Positions 1 through 7,288 of a stretch of DNA of 64,000 bases are shown here, piece after piece; within the stretch, counting starts at the first letter, position 1, and every line of letters begins with the position of its first letter. The stretch comes from Ferranicluibacter quercicola (GTDB taxonomy: Bacteria > Pseudomonadota > Alphaproteobacteria > Rhizobiales > Rhizobiaceae), in assembly GCF_021168455.1 (NCBI RefSeq), contig NZ_JAJOZR010000010.1:154265-218264 (forward strand). Reading direction: 5' to 3'. A program made the translations under genes and the position numbers. Below the pieces are notes generated by a model, which saw nothing but the letters and a program-made list of their open reading frames with translations, did not search any database and was not told the origin of the DNA.

Positions 1-844
1 CCAGAGCCGTGCGCCACGCCTGAACGTCCTGCATCGTCACCTTGAAGGCGCCGGAGATCAGCCCCTGATCGTCGACGGTGAACGGGCCGTTGGCGGTCGT
101 CACCATGCCGTTTCCGAGGTCGAGCGTCAGGTTGCGAACCTCGCCTGCACTGTTGCGCAGGGCATGACGCGAAAGGCCGCCGCGATCGAGCACCGTCGCG
201 CGATCCTTGACCGTGAGGTCGATGGCGGCATTCATCAGCGGCAGCAGGCTTGCGCCGTTGCCGGGCTTCAGGTCGAGGCCGGTGATGGAGACGGCGGCAT
301 CGAGATCCGCCGCATTCTGGCGCAGATGCAGCTCGGTATGGCTCGTGGCGAAGCCTAGCACATCTTCGCCCGGCGTGGGCACCAGCGTGCCGGTCAGGCG
401 TTCGGAGACGATGGACGTGCGGCTGAGGCCCGAGAACGTCGCCTGGATGCTCGCCTTCAGCGCCTGCCAGTTCATGGATGTCGCGATGCCGGGGGAAAAG
501 CGCAGTTCGGCCGGGCCATCCACCTCGATGACGGCGTGTCCCGGCCAGTAGACCTGTGCTGCGGACCGGAGAGCCCCCGCGGAGCCGGAAGCCCCGAGCT
601 GGGTATCGTCCACCTTCACGGCATCGCAGAACAGCCCGATGCGGAACGGGAAGCCGCGAACGGTCAGGCCGTCGCAGCGGGCCGTCGCGCTACCGGAGCG
701 GCTGGTGAGGAAGCTGGCGAGCCGCGTCTCGATCTGATGGGCGGCGAGAAACCAGATGCCGCTATAGACCGCCAGAAAGATCGCGATGCCGATGCCGAGA
801 CGCCTGATGCGGAGACCTGCGGCCGGCGGTGCTGTCTGTGTCAT
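1..844 (-). CDS. DUF2125 family protein (partial, C-terminus outside window)
   Basis: The frame opens with ATG at 844 and is still open at base 1, giving about 281 residues, so the C-terminus lies beyond the window. The N-terminus has a short basic stretch (residues about 10-15) and one hydrophobic segment (about 16-34, GIGIAIFLAVYSGIWFLAAH), then a long soluble region rich in short beta-like stretches. Its start (hydrophobic anchor, HQIETRL, RCDGLTVRGFPFRIGLFCD) matches my memory of the DUF2125 family, envelope proteins of unknown function common in Rhizobiales. It is probably an inner-membrane-anchored periplasmic protein. It points away from the gene at 1129. Function unknown. Confidence 0.8.
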   Translation of the reverse strand, partial: MTQTAPPAAGLRIRRLGIGIAIFLAVYSGIWFLAAHQIETRLASFLTSRSGSATARCDGLTVRGFPFRIGLFCDAVKVDDTQLGASGSAGALRSAAQVYWPGHAVIEVDGPAELRFSPGIATSMNWQALKASIQATFSGLSRTSIVSERLTGTLVPTPGEDVLGFATSHTELHLRQNAADLDAAVSITGLDLKPGNGASLLPLMNAAIDLTVKDRATVLDRGGLSRHALRNSAGEVRNLTLDLGNGMVTTANGPFTVDDQGLISGAFKVTMQDVQAWRTAL

Positions 845-1128
845 GCGGGTCTCCGGTCGGCGGTCTGGATTTCGGCGCGGTGGACGGCGCTCTCCGGCAG
901 CGCCGGCACCCCTCGGACAAGGCTGCGTCGTGCCGGTCTTCTACCGCATAACATCACGGATCGGAATGCGTGCGGAAAAATAGCCGGACGCTCGGACCGT
1001 CGTGGCCATCGTCGCCAAAATGCAGGCGCGGCCGATCCGGCACGTTCCGCTTGCTGCCGTTTTGCAGTAGGAGGGCAGGCCGGCAGAGATGGCCGGCCTG
1101 TGAACGACGACGATGGGATGGACCTTCT

Positions 1129-1686
1129 GTGGCGGACCTTGTGGTAACGGATTCGGACGACGTGTGGGTGTTCGGCTATGGCTCGCTGATGTGGAATCCG
1201 GGCTTTCCCTTCGTCGAGCAGGCCCGGGCTCGGGTTTTCGGCTACCGCCGGGCGCTGTGCGTGCACTCCCATGTTCATCGCGGCACGGCGGAGAGCCCCG
1301 GGCTGGTGCTCGGCCTCGACCTCGGCGGCTCCTGCCTCGGCATGGCGTTCCGCATCGCGCCCGCGGATCGCGCGGACGTCATCGCCTATCTGCGCGAGCG
1401 CGAGCTGGTCACCCATGTTTACAAGGAGCGTATGCTGCCGCTGCGGCTCGCCGACGGGCGAACGGTCATGGCCGTCGCCTATGTGATCGACCGGGCGCAT
1501 CTGCAATATGCAGGCGCCCTGCAGGCCGATGAGGCGGCGTTGATCGTCGCCTCTGCGCGCGGGCGCTCGGGCGAGAATGTCGATTATGTCATGAACACGC
1601 TCGACCATTTGCGCGCCATGGGCATCCGCGATCACTGGCTGGAAGAGGTCGGCCGCGGCGTGCAGGTGCTGCGCGCCAAGCGCTAG
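1129..1686 (+). CDS. Gamma-glutamylcyclotransferase (ChaC/GGCT family)
   Basis: Predicted 185-residue cytosolic enzyme that releases 5-oxoproline from gamma-glutamyl substrates, probably glutathione. The glycine-rich substrate loop FGYGSLMW lies at about residues 15-22, and the acidic segment YLRERELVTHVYKERML (about 88-104) carries the likely catalytic glutamate, as in ChaC-type proteins; the length is normal. GTG at 1129 is chosen because homology begins about a dozen residues later and a purine-rich GGGATGG precedes it; the frame is open further upstream but that part looks non-coding. Its stop overlaps the last four bases of the convergent plsC. Confidence 0.82.
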   Translation: MADLVVTDSDDVWVFGYGSLMWNPGFPFVEQARARVFGYRRALCVHSHVHRGTAESPGLVLGLDLGGSCLGMAFRIAPADRADVIAYLRERELVTHVYKERMLPLRLADGRTVMAVAYVIDRAHLQYAGALQADEAALIVASARGRSGENVDYVMNTLDHLRAMGIRDHWLEEVGRGVQVLRAKR

Positions 1687-2483
1687 CTTTTCTCCGGCAC
1701 GGCGACGCCGAGTTCGGCAAGCCGCGTGCGCGCGGTCTCCGGCAGGGGGAGATGCGGGTTGTCGCGGACGGTTTCCACGAGCAGTTCGTCGCTGGCGGTT
1801 TCCGTCACCGCGATCAGCGTTTTCAGGAAGGTGTCCGCGTCCAGTCCGGGACCGATCGGCGGGAGAATGCGGACCTTGAAGTGGCCGGGGAATCGCAGTG
1901 TCGTGCTGCGGGGCCAGAAGAGACCGGGATGCATCGCCACCGGCACGACGGGCACCTGCAGATCGCGATAGAGACGGGCGATACCGTATTTGTAATCCGG
2001 CGGCGCGCCGGGCGACCGACGGGTGCCCTCGGGATAGATGATCAATTGCCGGCCCGTGGCGATTTCCGCCTTGGCGCGCTGCATGACGGCGGCCATGGCC
2101 CGGCCGCGGGCGCTGCGGTCCACCGGCACCATGCGCTGCTTGGCGACATACCAGCCGAACAGCGGAATGCGCATCAGCTCGCGCTTGAGGATGAAGAACG
2201 GATCCGACAGCCACGGCAGCAGGGCATAGACGTCCCAGAAGGACTGGTGCTTGGGGGCCAGGATATAGACGCCGTCCTTCGGAATGTTGTCGAGCCCCTC
2301 GATCTCGAAGGTCGTGCCGACGATCACCCGCATCAGCCAGTGATTGCTGCGCGCCCAGTTCTTCGGCACGAACCAGGACGTCTTGCGCGACACGAGAAAA
2401 TAGACCGGCGTCAGCACGATCATGCGCAGGATGAGATTGGCGTAAAAGGCGACGTTGAAGAGGACCGAGCGAAGGCGAATCAT
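1683..2483 (-). CDS. plsC: 1-acyl-sn-glycerol-3-phosphate acyltransferase
   Basis: A 266-residue membrane acyltransferase that converts lysophosphatidate to phosphatidate in phospholipid synthesis. It has an N-terminal hydrophobic segment (about residues 8-31), the catalytic HX4D motif as HQSFWD (79-84) and the substrate-binding EGTR motif (152-155), all in family order and spacing. The start at 2483 (MIRLRS) is preferred over an upstream in-frame codon at 2513 because the family begins near the membrane segment. It is the last gene of a leftward run ftsE-ftsX-ydcF-plsC, with 111 bases between it and the ydcF-like gene. This links it to envelope growth. Its 3' end overlaps the convergent cyclotransferase gene by 4 bases. 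Confidence 0.9.
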   Translation of the reverse strand: MIRLRSVLFNVAFYANLILRMIVLTPVYFLVSRKTSWFVPKNWARSNHWLMRVIVGTTFEIEGLDNIPKDGVYILAPKHQSFWDVYALLPWLSDPFFILKRELMRIPLFGWYVAKQRMVPVDRSARGRAMAAVMQRAKAEIATGRQLIIYPEGTRRSPGAPPDYKYGIARLYRDLQVPVVPVAMHPGLFWPRSTTLRFPGHFKVRILPPIGPGLDADTFLKTLIAVTETASDELLVETVRDNPHLPLPETARTRLAELGVAVPEKS

Positions 2484-2594
2484 GGGCGGCTTTCGAAGAG
2501 CGAGCGGCAGCACGGATCGAGCGTGCCCTGCCGGCTGCCTACACCAATAAAGCCGCGACGAAAACCGGGATCTCGCGCGCGGCGGTGCTCATGC

Positions 2595-3314
2595 CTATTG
2601 CCCGGTCTGGGCGCGCTCCGTCCGCAAGCCGCTGTCCGTCGGTGTGCCCAGGAGATCGCGCAGCGACGCGACGGTCAGCTTGGCATATTCGGTAAGGATC
2701 GATTTCAGCACCATGGGATTGGCCATCCAGTTCGTGCTCTTCAGGTCGGAATTGACGACCGGGTAGGGCACGAAGGCGATGCCCGGATTGGCGCGGCGAA
2801 GCTCCAGCAGGCTGCGGGGCATGTGATAATTGTTGGTGACGACGAGGATGCTCCTGTAGCCGTTGTTGCGGATCCAGTTTGCGGTTTCGTGTGCATTGCC
2901 GATCGTGTCGATGGCATCGTGGCCGATATCGACGCAGCAGCGGAAGAGATCGGCGGAGCTCTGGGTGTTGCGGCGGATCTGGCTGCTGGTGGTGGTGGGG
3001 TGCACGCCGGAGATCAGCAGGCGCTGGCCGGCACCGGCCTTGAGCAGATCGACCGCCTGGTCGATGCGCTGGAACCCGCCGGTGAGAACCACGATGGCAT
3101 CGGCCTTGGGGTTGGCCGGCGGCTGGAGCGAGGCCACCTGATCGGCGAAATAGAGAAGGCTCGCCGTGCCGCAGCCGGCCACCATCAGCAGGACATAGAA
3201 GGTCAGGCGGGCGAGCTGCCGCCGGAAGCTGACATGCCGGCGCGTTCGCCGGGCAAGGCGCCTGCGCTCGGTTTCGCCGGAAGTCTCCGCTTCGGAGGTT
3301 TCGTCCGCCATCAT
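2595..3314 (-). CDS. YdcF/SanA-like DUF218 membrane protein
   Basis: A 239-residue protein with a basic N-terminus, one transmembrane segment (about 37-57, FYVLLMVAGCGTASLLYFA) and a DUF218 domain. Visible domain marks are KADAIVVLTGG (about 69-79), the INNER motif LLISGVHP, and a later ILVVTNNYHMPRS stretch containing the conserved His and Arg. The family (YdcF, SanA, ElyC) acts in the envelope and some members affect vancomycin sensitivity or enterobacterial common antigen; the biochemical role is not settled. ATG at 3314 has GGAAG six bases upstream. It follows ftsX in the same direction after 153 bases and likely shares its transcript. Confidence 0.85.
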   Translation of the reverse strand: MMADETSEAETSGETERRRLARRTRRHVSFRRQLARLTFYVLLMVAGCGTASLLYFADQVASLQPPANPKADAIVVLTGGFQRIDQAVDLLKAGAGQRLLISGVHPTTTSSQIRRNTQSSADLFRCCVDIGHDAIDTIGNAHETANWIRNNGYRSILVVTNNYHMPRSLLELRRANPGIAFVPYPVVNSDLKSTNWMANPMVLKSILTEYAKLTVASLRDLLGTPTDSGLRTERAQTGQ

Positions 3315-3467
3315 GATGTTCTTCCACCGTTGCGCCGGATGTCCGCGGCGCGACGGGACGGGTGTTGCGATGCTGTGCGACCAGTGAACCCGCTTTGCGC
3401 CTTAACGATGGCTTCGCGGGGTGAAGCGCGGAAAACGGGAGACGGTAAGGGCGCGCAGATCGGCATG

Positions 3468-4505
3468 TCAGGAATTCGGAATGAGATCGGCCCGGGCCGG
3501 GTCGGAGCGGATGCGGTCGATTTCGTAGATGGTGCGCATGACCGTGAAGCGCGCCGTGAGCGTGGTGAGGAGCGCGATGACGAGCATGATGGCGGCGATG
3601 CCGAGATAGCCGGTGTAACCGATCGTGAAGGTGCCGAAGAGGGCCGTGGCCTGATCGCTCTGGGGCGTGGCGAGCGAGCGCGACTGCCACCAGCCGGCCA
3701 GGGCAAAGGACAGCGCGGCCAGCAGCCCGCCCGCGCCCGCGCCCTTGAAGCTGATCTTCAGGAAATGCTTCTGGAACTCGGAGGCGACGAAGCTTGCCTC
3801 GGCACCCACGAAGTGCAGCACCTCGACGATGTGGCGGTTGCCCGACAGCGTGCCGCGCGTGGCGAAGATGACGGTGAGGACCATGGCGGAGAAGACGAGG
3901 GTGAGCACCCCCGTGCCGATGAGCGCGGTCGTGTGCGCCATGGCCACCAGCCGGTCCACCCAGGTCCGGTGATCGTCGAGCGTTGCCTGCGGGATTTCGC
4001 CCGTCAGCCGCGCGCGCATTCCGGCGAAATCGGGCGGGTTGCGCTCGTCGATGGTGATGATGACGAGGCGGGGCACCGGCAGCTCGTCGATATCGAGGCC
4101 TTCGCCGAGCCATGGCTCCAGCAGGCGGGCGGTTGCGGTGCGATCGACGATATTGCCGTTGACGGTGCCGTCGAAGGTCAGCGCGATATCGCGCGCGTCG
4201 CGCAGGGCCTTTTCCATGTCCAGTCCTTCCTCGGGCCGGATCTGGATCGTCACCTCGCGGGAGATCTCGCTCTGCCAGCTTTCGGCCGTCGAGCGCACCA
4301 TGGAGACTGCGCCGAGCGTGAGGCAGGCGAGGAAGGACATGATGGCGATGACGAGCATGAGCGCATTGCCCGAGACGTTGACCGGCGGCACGATGGGCGC
4401 CATCGGGCGGACGCGCATGGGCGCCTTGCGCCCTTCCGTTTCCGCCTGCGTGCTGCGGGCGGGCGCCTTCACGGTTTTGGGCGGCGTCTTGCGGGCGTCA
4501 GTCAT
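3468..4505 (-). CDS. ftsX: Cell division protein FtsX
   Basis: A 345-residue permease-like partner of FtsE. With FtsE it forms an ABC-type complex at the septum that controls cell-wall hydrolases. It has a long charged, proline-rich cytoplasmic N-terminus (1-45), a first membrane helix (about 48-70), an extracytoplasmic loop (about 75-195) and three more helices (about 200-222, 250-275, 290-320), the FtsX plan. Its ATG lies inside the last codons of ftsE (8-base overlap), which indicates coupled translation. The N-terminal extension is typical of alphaproteobacterial FtsX. Confidence 0.93.
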   Translation of the reverse strand: MTDARKTPPKTVKAPARSTQAETEGRKAPMRVRPMAPIVPPVNVSGNALMLVIAIMSFLACLTLGAVSMVRSTAESWQSEISREVTIQIRPEEGLDMEKALRDARDIALTFDGTVNGNIVDRTATARLLEPWLGEGLDIDELPVPRLVIITIDERNPPDFAGMRARLTGEIPQATLDDHRTWVDRLVAMAHTTALIGTGVLTLVFSAMVLTVIFATRGTLSGNRHIVEVLHFVGAEASFVASEFQKHFLKISFKGAGAGGLLAALSFALAGWWQSRSLATPQSDQATALFGTFTIGYTGYLGIAAIMLVIALLTTLTARFTVMRTIYEIDRIRSDPARADLIPNS

Positions 4506-5157
4506 AGATGTCGAGCCGCCCTTGCGACAGGATCATGCGGCGCGCTTCCACCTGATCCATCAGCGAGAGATCGTGCGTCGCGATGACGACGGCGGTGCCG
4601 AGGCGGTTCAGCTCCATGAACAGGTTGAGCAGGCGGCGGGCCATGGGCGGATCGACATTGCCGGTCGGCTCGTCGGCGAGCAGGATTTCCGGCCGGTCGA
4701 TGAGCGCGCGGGCGATGGCGGCGCGCTGCTTTTCCCCGCCCGAGAGAACCGGCGGCAGAACGTTGATCCGCTCGCCGAGGCCGACCCAGCCGAGAAGCTC
4801 CAGCACGTCGGAGCGATAGGAGGATTCGTCCTTGCCGCGGACACGCAGCGGCAGAGCGACGTTCTCATAGGTGGTGAGGTGATCGAGAAGGCGAAAGTCC
4901 TGAAAGACGATGCCGACGCGGCGACGGAGCATGGGCAGTTCGTCGCGCGGGATGGAGGCGATGTTGCGGTCGAACATGCGGATGAGGCCGCGCGTCGGCT
5001 GCAGCGACAGGAACAGAAGGCGCAGCAGCGTGGTCTTGCCGGCGCCCGAGGGGCCGGTGAGGAACTGGAAGGACTTGCGCGGGATGTCGAAGGTCAGGTC
5101 GCGGAGAATTTCCGGTCCCATGCCGTAGCGCAATCCGACGTTCTCGAAATGAATCAA
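4498..5157 (-). CDS. ftsE: Cell division ATP-binding protein FtsE
   Basis: A 219-residue ABC ATPase of the FtsEX complex. Walker A GPSGAGKTT lies at 35-43, the Q-loop in VGIVFQDFRLL (81-91), the ABC signature LSGGEKQR at 138-145 and Walker B ILLADEPTGN at 158-167. The start is a TTG (minus-strand 5157-5155) with AGAGG seven bases upstream; no in-frame ATG gives a complete N-terminal strand. It is the first gene of the leftward ftsE-ftsX-ydcF-plsC run. A CtrA-type box lies 60 bases upstream, suggesting cell-cycle control of the run. Confidence 0.95.
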   Translation of the reverse strand: MIHFENVGLRYGMGPEILRDLTFDIPRKSFQFLTGPSGAGKTTLLRLLFLSLQPTRGLIRMFDRNIASIPRDELPMLRRRVGIVFQDFRLLDHLTTYENVALPLRVRGKDESSYRSDVLELLGWVGLGERINVLPPVLSGGEKQRAAIARALIDRPEILLADEPTGNVDPPMARRLLNLFMELNRLGTAVVIATHDLSLMDQVEARRMILSQGRLDIYD

Positions 5158-5216
5158 CTTCCAGCCTCTGAGATGGACGCTCTACCGCCAAGTGCGGGCG
5201 CGATCCGGCCAGCATG

Positions 5217-5232
5217 GTTAAACACTGGTTAA
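5217..5232 (-). promoter_or_regulatory. Candidate CtrA-binding site upstream of ftsE
   Basis: Read on the minus strand (towards ftsE) the sequence is TTAA-CCAGTGT-TTAAC, an exact match to the CtrA full-site form TTAA-N7-TTAAC known from Caulobacter and Sinorhizobium. It lies 60 bases before the ftsE start codon in the 243-base intergenic region shared with the rightward gene at 5401. The match is seen directly; binding is inferred. Two more TTAAC pentamers occur nearby on the plus strand (about 5241 and 5328). Confidence 0.55.
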
Positions 5233-5400
5233 TTTTCCCTTTAACGTCCCACGCAAAAACGTCGCTTTGAGGGCCATGGTGGCGTCCTGACCTTTCGCGA
5301 GGGCGTTGCGAAGCCACGTTTCCGTTCTGTTAACCCTTCGTCTTTACCTTTCGGCAAGGAATTCCTCGTCTTCGGGCGAGCGCGCCGCGGAGGACGATGC

Positions 5401-6033
5401 ATGGCCGGCTTTTCGAGCGCTTCGCGCAAGGTTGATCTTTTGCCGCCGGAACGGACGCGGCCGGCGGCGCGTCCCGCCCCGCGCGTGCTGCGCCCGACCG
5501 ACGCGGTCGATGCCGTTTTCGAGGTCGTGCCGCTGTCCCGCGCGCCTGCGTCCCGCGCCGCATCGCAGGCGTCCGTCAAGGCCCGGTCCGGCAAGCCTGG
5601 TGGTTCCGGTCTGTTCCGCGCCGTCGAACAGCGGTTGCATCGCATCCCGCCACGCGTCTTCGCCGCGCTGACGATCGGGCTCTGCGCGGCTGCCTTCGGG
5701 CTGGCGATCACGCTGGCGCCCAGCGCGCCGCAGGCCGCACCGGCGCTCGGCTTCGGCGATGTGCACACGGAGCTACAGGATACGAGCGGCCTGAAGGTCG
5801 TTGCCGTCTACGGCACCGTGGTCAATCCGACGGCCGCACCGCGCGAGATCCCGGAAATCCGGGTCGATGTCGCCGGGTCGGGCCGTCGCATGACGGCCGA
5901 GGGCCAGCTGGCCGGCAGCCGCGTGCTGGCCCCGGGCGAACGCCGCGCCTTCTCCGCGCGCCTGCCGCATGCCGGTGGATCGGCGCCCATCGTGCAAATT
6001 TCCTTTGCCGAGACGGGTGCTTCGCCGCGCTGA
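5401..6033 (+). CDS. Single-pass membrane protein with C-terminal extracytoplasmic domain (DUF3426-like)
   Basis: A 210-residue protein that I do not recognise by name. Residues 1-80 are basic, Ala/Pro/Arg-rich and probably disordered and cytoplasmic; residues about 85-106 form one membrane helix (VFAALTIGLCAAAFGLAIT); the rest is a small beta-rich domain with the pattern GLKVVAVYGTVVNPTAAPREIPEIRVDV, which resembles the FxLYD/DUF3426 region of zinc-ribbon 'MJ0042' proteins often found beside ftsE in rhizobia. No CxxC zinc ribbon is present here, so if related, that part is lost. ATG at 5401 has GGAGGA six bases upstream. It is divergent from ftsE and 61 bases before hpt. Confidence 0.7.
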   Translation: MAGFSSASRKVDLLPPERTRPAARPAPRVLRPTDAVDAVFEVVPLSRAPASRAASQASVKARSGKPGGSGLFRAVEQRLHRIPPRVFAALTIGLCAAAFGLAITLAPSAPQAAPALGFGDVHTELQDTSGLKVVAVYGTVVNPTAAPREIPEIRVDVAGSGRRMTAEGQLAGSRVLAPGERRAFSARLPHAGGSAPIVQISFAETGASPR

Positions 6034-6094
6034 CTGTGCTAACGCCAAGCTTTGGGGGATGCCGGACGGCGCCCCGTCGCCTGGAGCTGCTGCC

Positions 6095-6646
6095 ATGCCC
6101 GTCGTTCGCGGAAAGATGATCGAGACGCTGTTTTCGCCGGACGTGATTGCCACGCGCAACACGGAGATGGCGGCCGAGATCGTGAAGGGCCGCAATGACG
6201 ACCTTCTGGTCATCTCGGTGCTTAAGGGCTCCTTCATCTTCGCGGCCGACCTCATCCGTGCCATGCACCATGCGGGGCTTGCGCCGGAGGTCGAGTTCAT
6301 CACGCTGTCGAGCTACGGCACGGGCACGGTCTCGCGCGGTGTGAAGATCATCAAGGACATCGACAGCGACCCGCGCGGCCGCGACGTGCTCCTGATCGAC
6401 GACATTCTGGAATCCGGCCGCACCCTGCGCTTTGCGCGCGATCTGATGTTGGAGCGCGGCGCGAAATCGGTGTCGATCGCCGTGCTGCTCGACAAGAAGG
6501 TGAAGCGCGAGGTCGATTTCGAGGCGGATTTCGTCGGCTTCGAATGCCCCGACTACTTCGTCGTCGGCTACGGCATGGACGTCGCCTATGCCTTCCGCGA
6601 GCTGCCCTTCGTGGGCGTGGTCACCGGGGACGCCGACAGGATCTGA
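6095..6646 (+). CDS. hpt: Hypoxanthine phosphoribosyltransferase
   Basis: A 183-residue cytosolic purine-salvage enzyme that joins hypoxanthine (and perhaps guanine) to PRPP. The PRPP-binding motif VLLIDDILESGRT (about residues 99-111) is intact, and the flexible loop SYGTGTVSRG (about 71-80) and the base-binding DYFVVGYGMD (about 154-163) are in the right places. Start at 6095 (MPVVRGKMIE) agrees with family length and has GGAG about nine bases upstream; the frame is open further upstream without homology. It is followed by cpdR after 77 bases. Confidence 0.93.
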   Translation: MPVVRGKMIETLFSPDVIATRNTEMAAEIVKGRNDDLLVISVLKGSFIFAADLIRAMHHAGLAPEVEFITLSSYGTGTVSRGVKIIKDIDSDPRGRDVLLIDDILESGRTLRFARDLMLERGAKSVSIAVLLDKKVKREVDFEADFVGFECPDYFVVGYGMDVAYAFRELPFVGVVTGDADRI

Positions 6647-6723
6647 CGCTCGGCCGCTCCGCTCTTTACGGTTTTCAAAGGAAACTCTGCGCTTTGTAGG
6701 CCTCCGAACCGTAGGAGGCCATG

Positions 6724-7083
6724 ATGGCAAAGATCCTGATCACCGAGGACGAGGATTCCCTTCGCCGCTTCGTCGCGCGTGCCTTGCAGATGGACGGGCA
6801 CGACGTGGTGCAGGCGGGCGATGGCGCCGAGGGCCTCGAGCACCTGCACGGCGCGCCGTTCGACCTTCTCCTCTCCGATATCCGCATGCCCGTCATGGAC
6901 GGCATCGCCCTTGCGCACGAAGCCGCAGCCGCCTTTCCCAAGCTGAAGATCCTGCTGATGACCGGCTATGCTGAACAGCGCGAACGCGCCGACGACCTCG
7001 CGGACAAGATCATCGATGTCGTCGCCAAGCCGTTCAGCCTGCCGGATATCCGCAAGGCGGTCGCTGTGGCACTGGCGGCTTGA
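6724..7083 (+). CDS. cpdR: Single-domain response regulator CpdR
   Basis: A 119-residue receiver domain with no output domain. Acidic pocket EDED (about 8-11), phospho-acceptor Asp52 in LLLSDIRMP, conserved Thr in LLMTGYAEQ and Lys in VVAKPFS give a complete fold. In Caulobacter and Sinorhizobium CpdR, when unphosphorylated, recruits ClpXP and primes degradation of CtrA and other proteins; the CckA-ChpT relay phosphorylates it. The sequence and length match that family closely. Of two adjacent ATGs, the second (6724) is chosen because AGGAGG ends six bases before it. It lies in the same neighbourhood as the CtrA-type box at 5217. Confidence 0.9.
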   Translation: MAKILITEDEDSLRRFVARALQMDGHDVVQAGDGAEGLEHLHGAPFDLLLSDIRMPVMDGIALAHEAAAAFPKLKILLMTGYAEQRERADDLADKIIDVVAKPFSLPDIRKAVAVALAA

Positions 7084-7100
7084 GATTGTTTGACTCTGAG

Positions 7101-7278
7101 GTTGTGGCAGCCCCTCATCCGGCTGCCGCCACCTTCTCCCCGCGGGCGGGGAGAAGGGACGTGTGGTGATCGTTTGACCACCTCTAAGTTCCGCTTTTAG
7201 AGCGATCGGCTGCCACATCTCCCTTCGCCCCGCGTGCGGGGAGAAGGTGCCGGCAGGCGGATGAGGGGCAGCCGCAAC
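7101..7278. repeat. RIME-type palindromic intergenic repeat
   Basis: A nested palindrome between cpdR and the TIGR02302 gene. The outer arms (about 7101-7127 and 7252-7278) are inverted copies built around CCCCTCATCCG. Each arm also carries an inner hairpin: CTTCTCCCCGC facing GCGGGGAGAAGG at 7132-7157 and CCTTCGCCCCGC facing GCGGGGAGAAGG at 7222-7247. This matches the RIME elements described in Sinorhizobium and Rhizobium. It could act as a transcription terminator for cpdR and the opposing gene or simply be a mobile-type repeat. Confidence 0.85.
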
Positions 7279-7288
7279 CCCAAACACC

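Noticed and set aside
1752..4586. 944-codon open frame on the plus strand
   Set aside because: It covers plsC, ydcF and ftsX in antisense, and is rich in Asp, His and Gly without any domain; a shadow.
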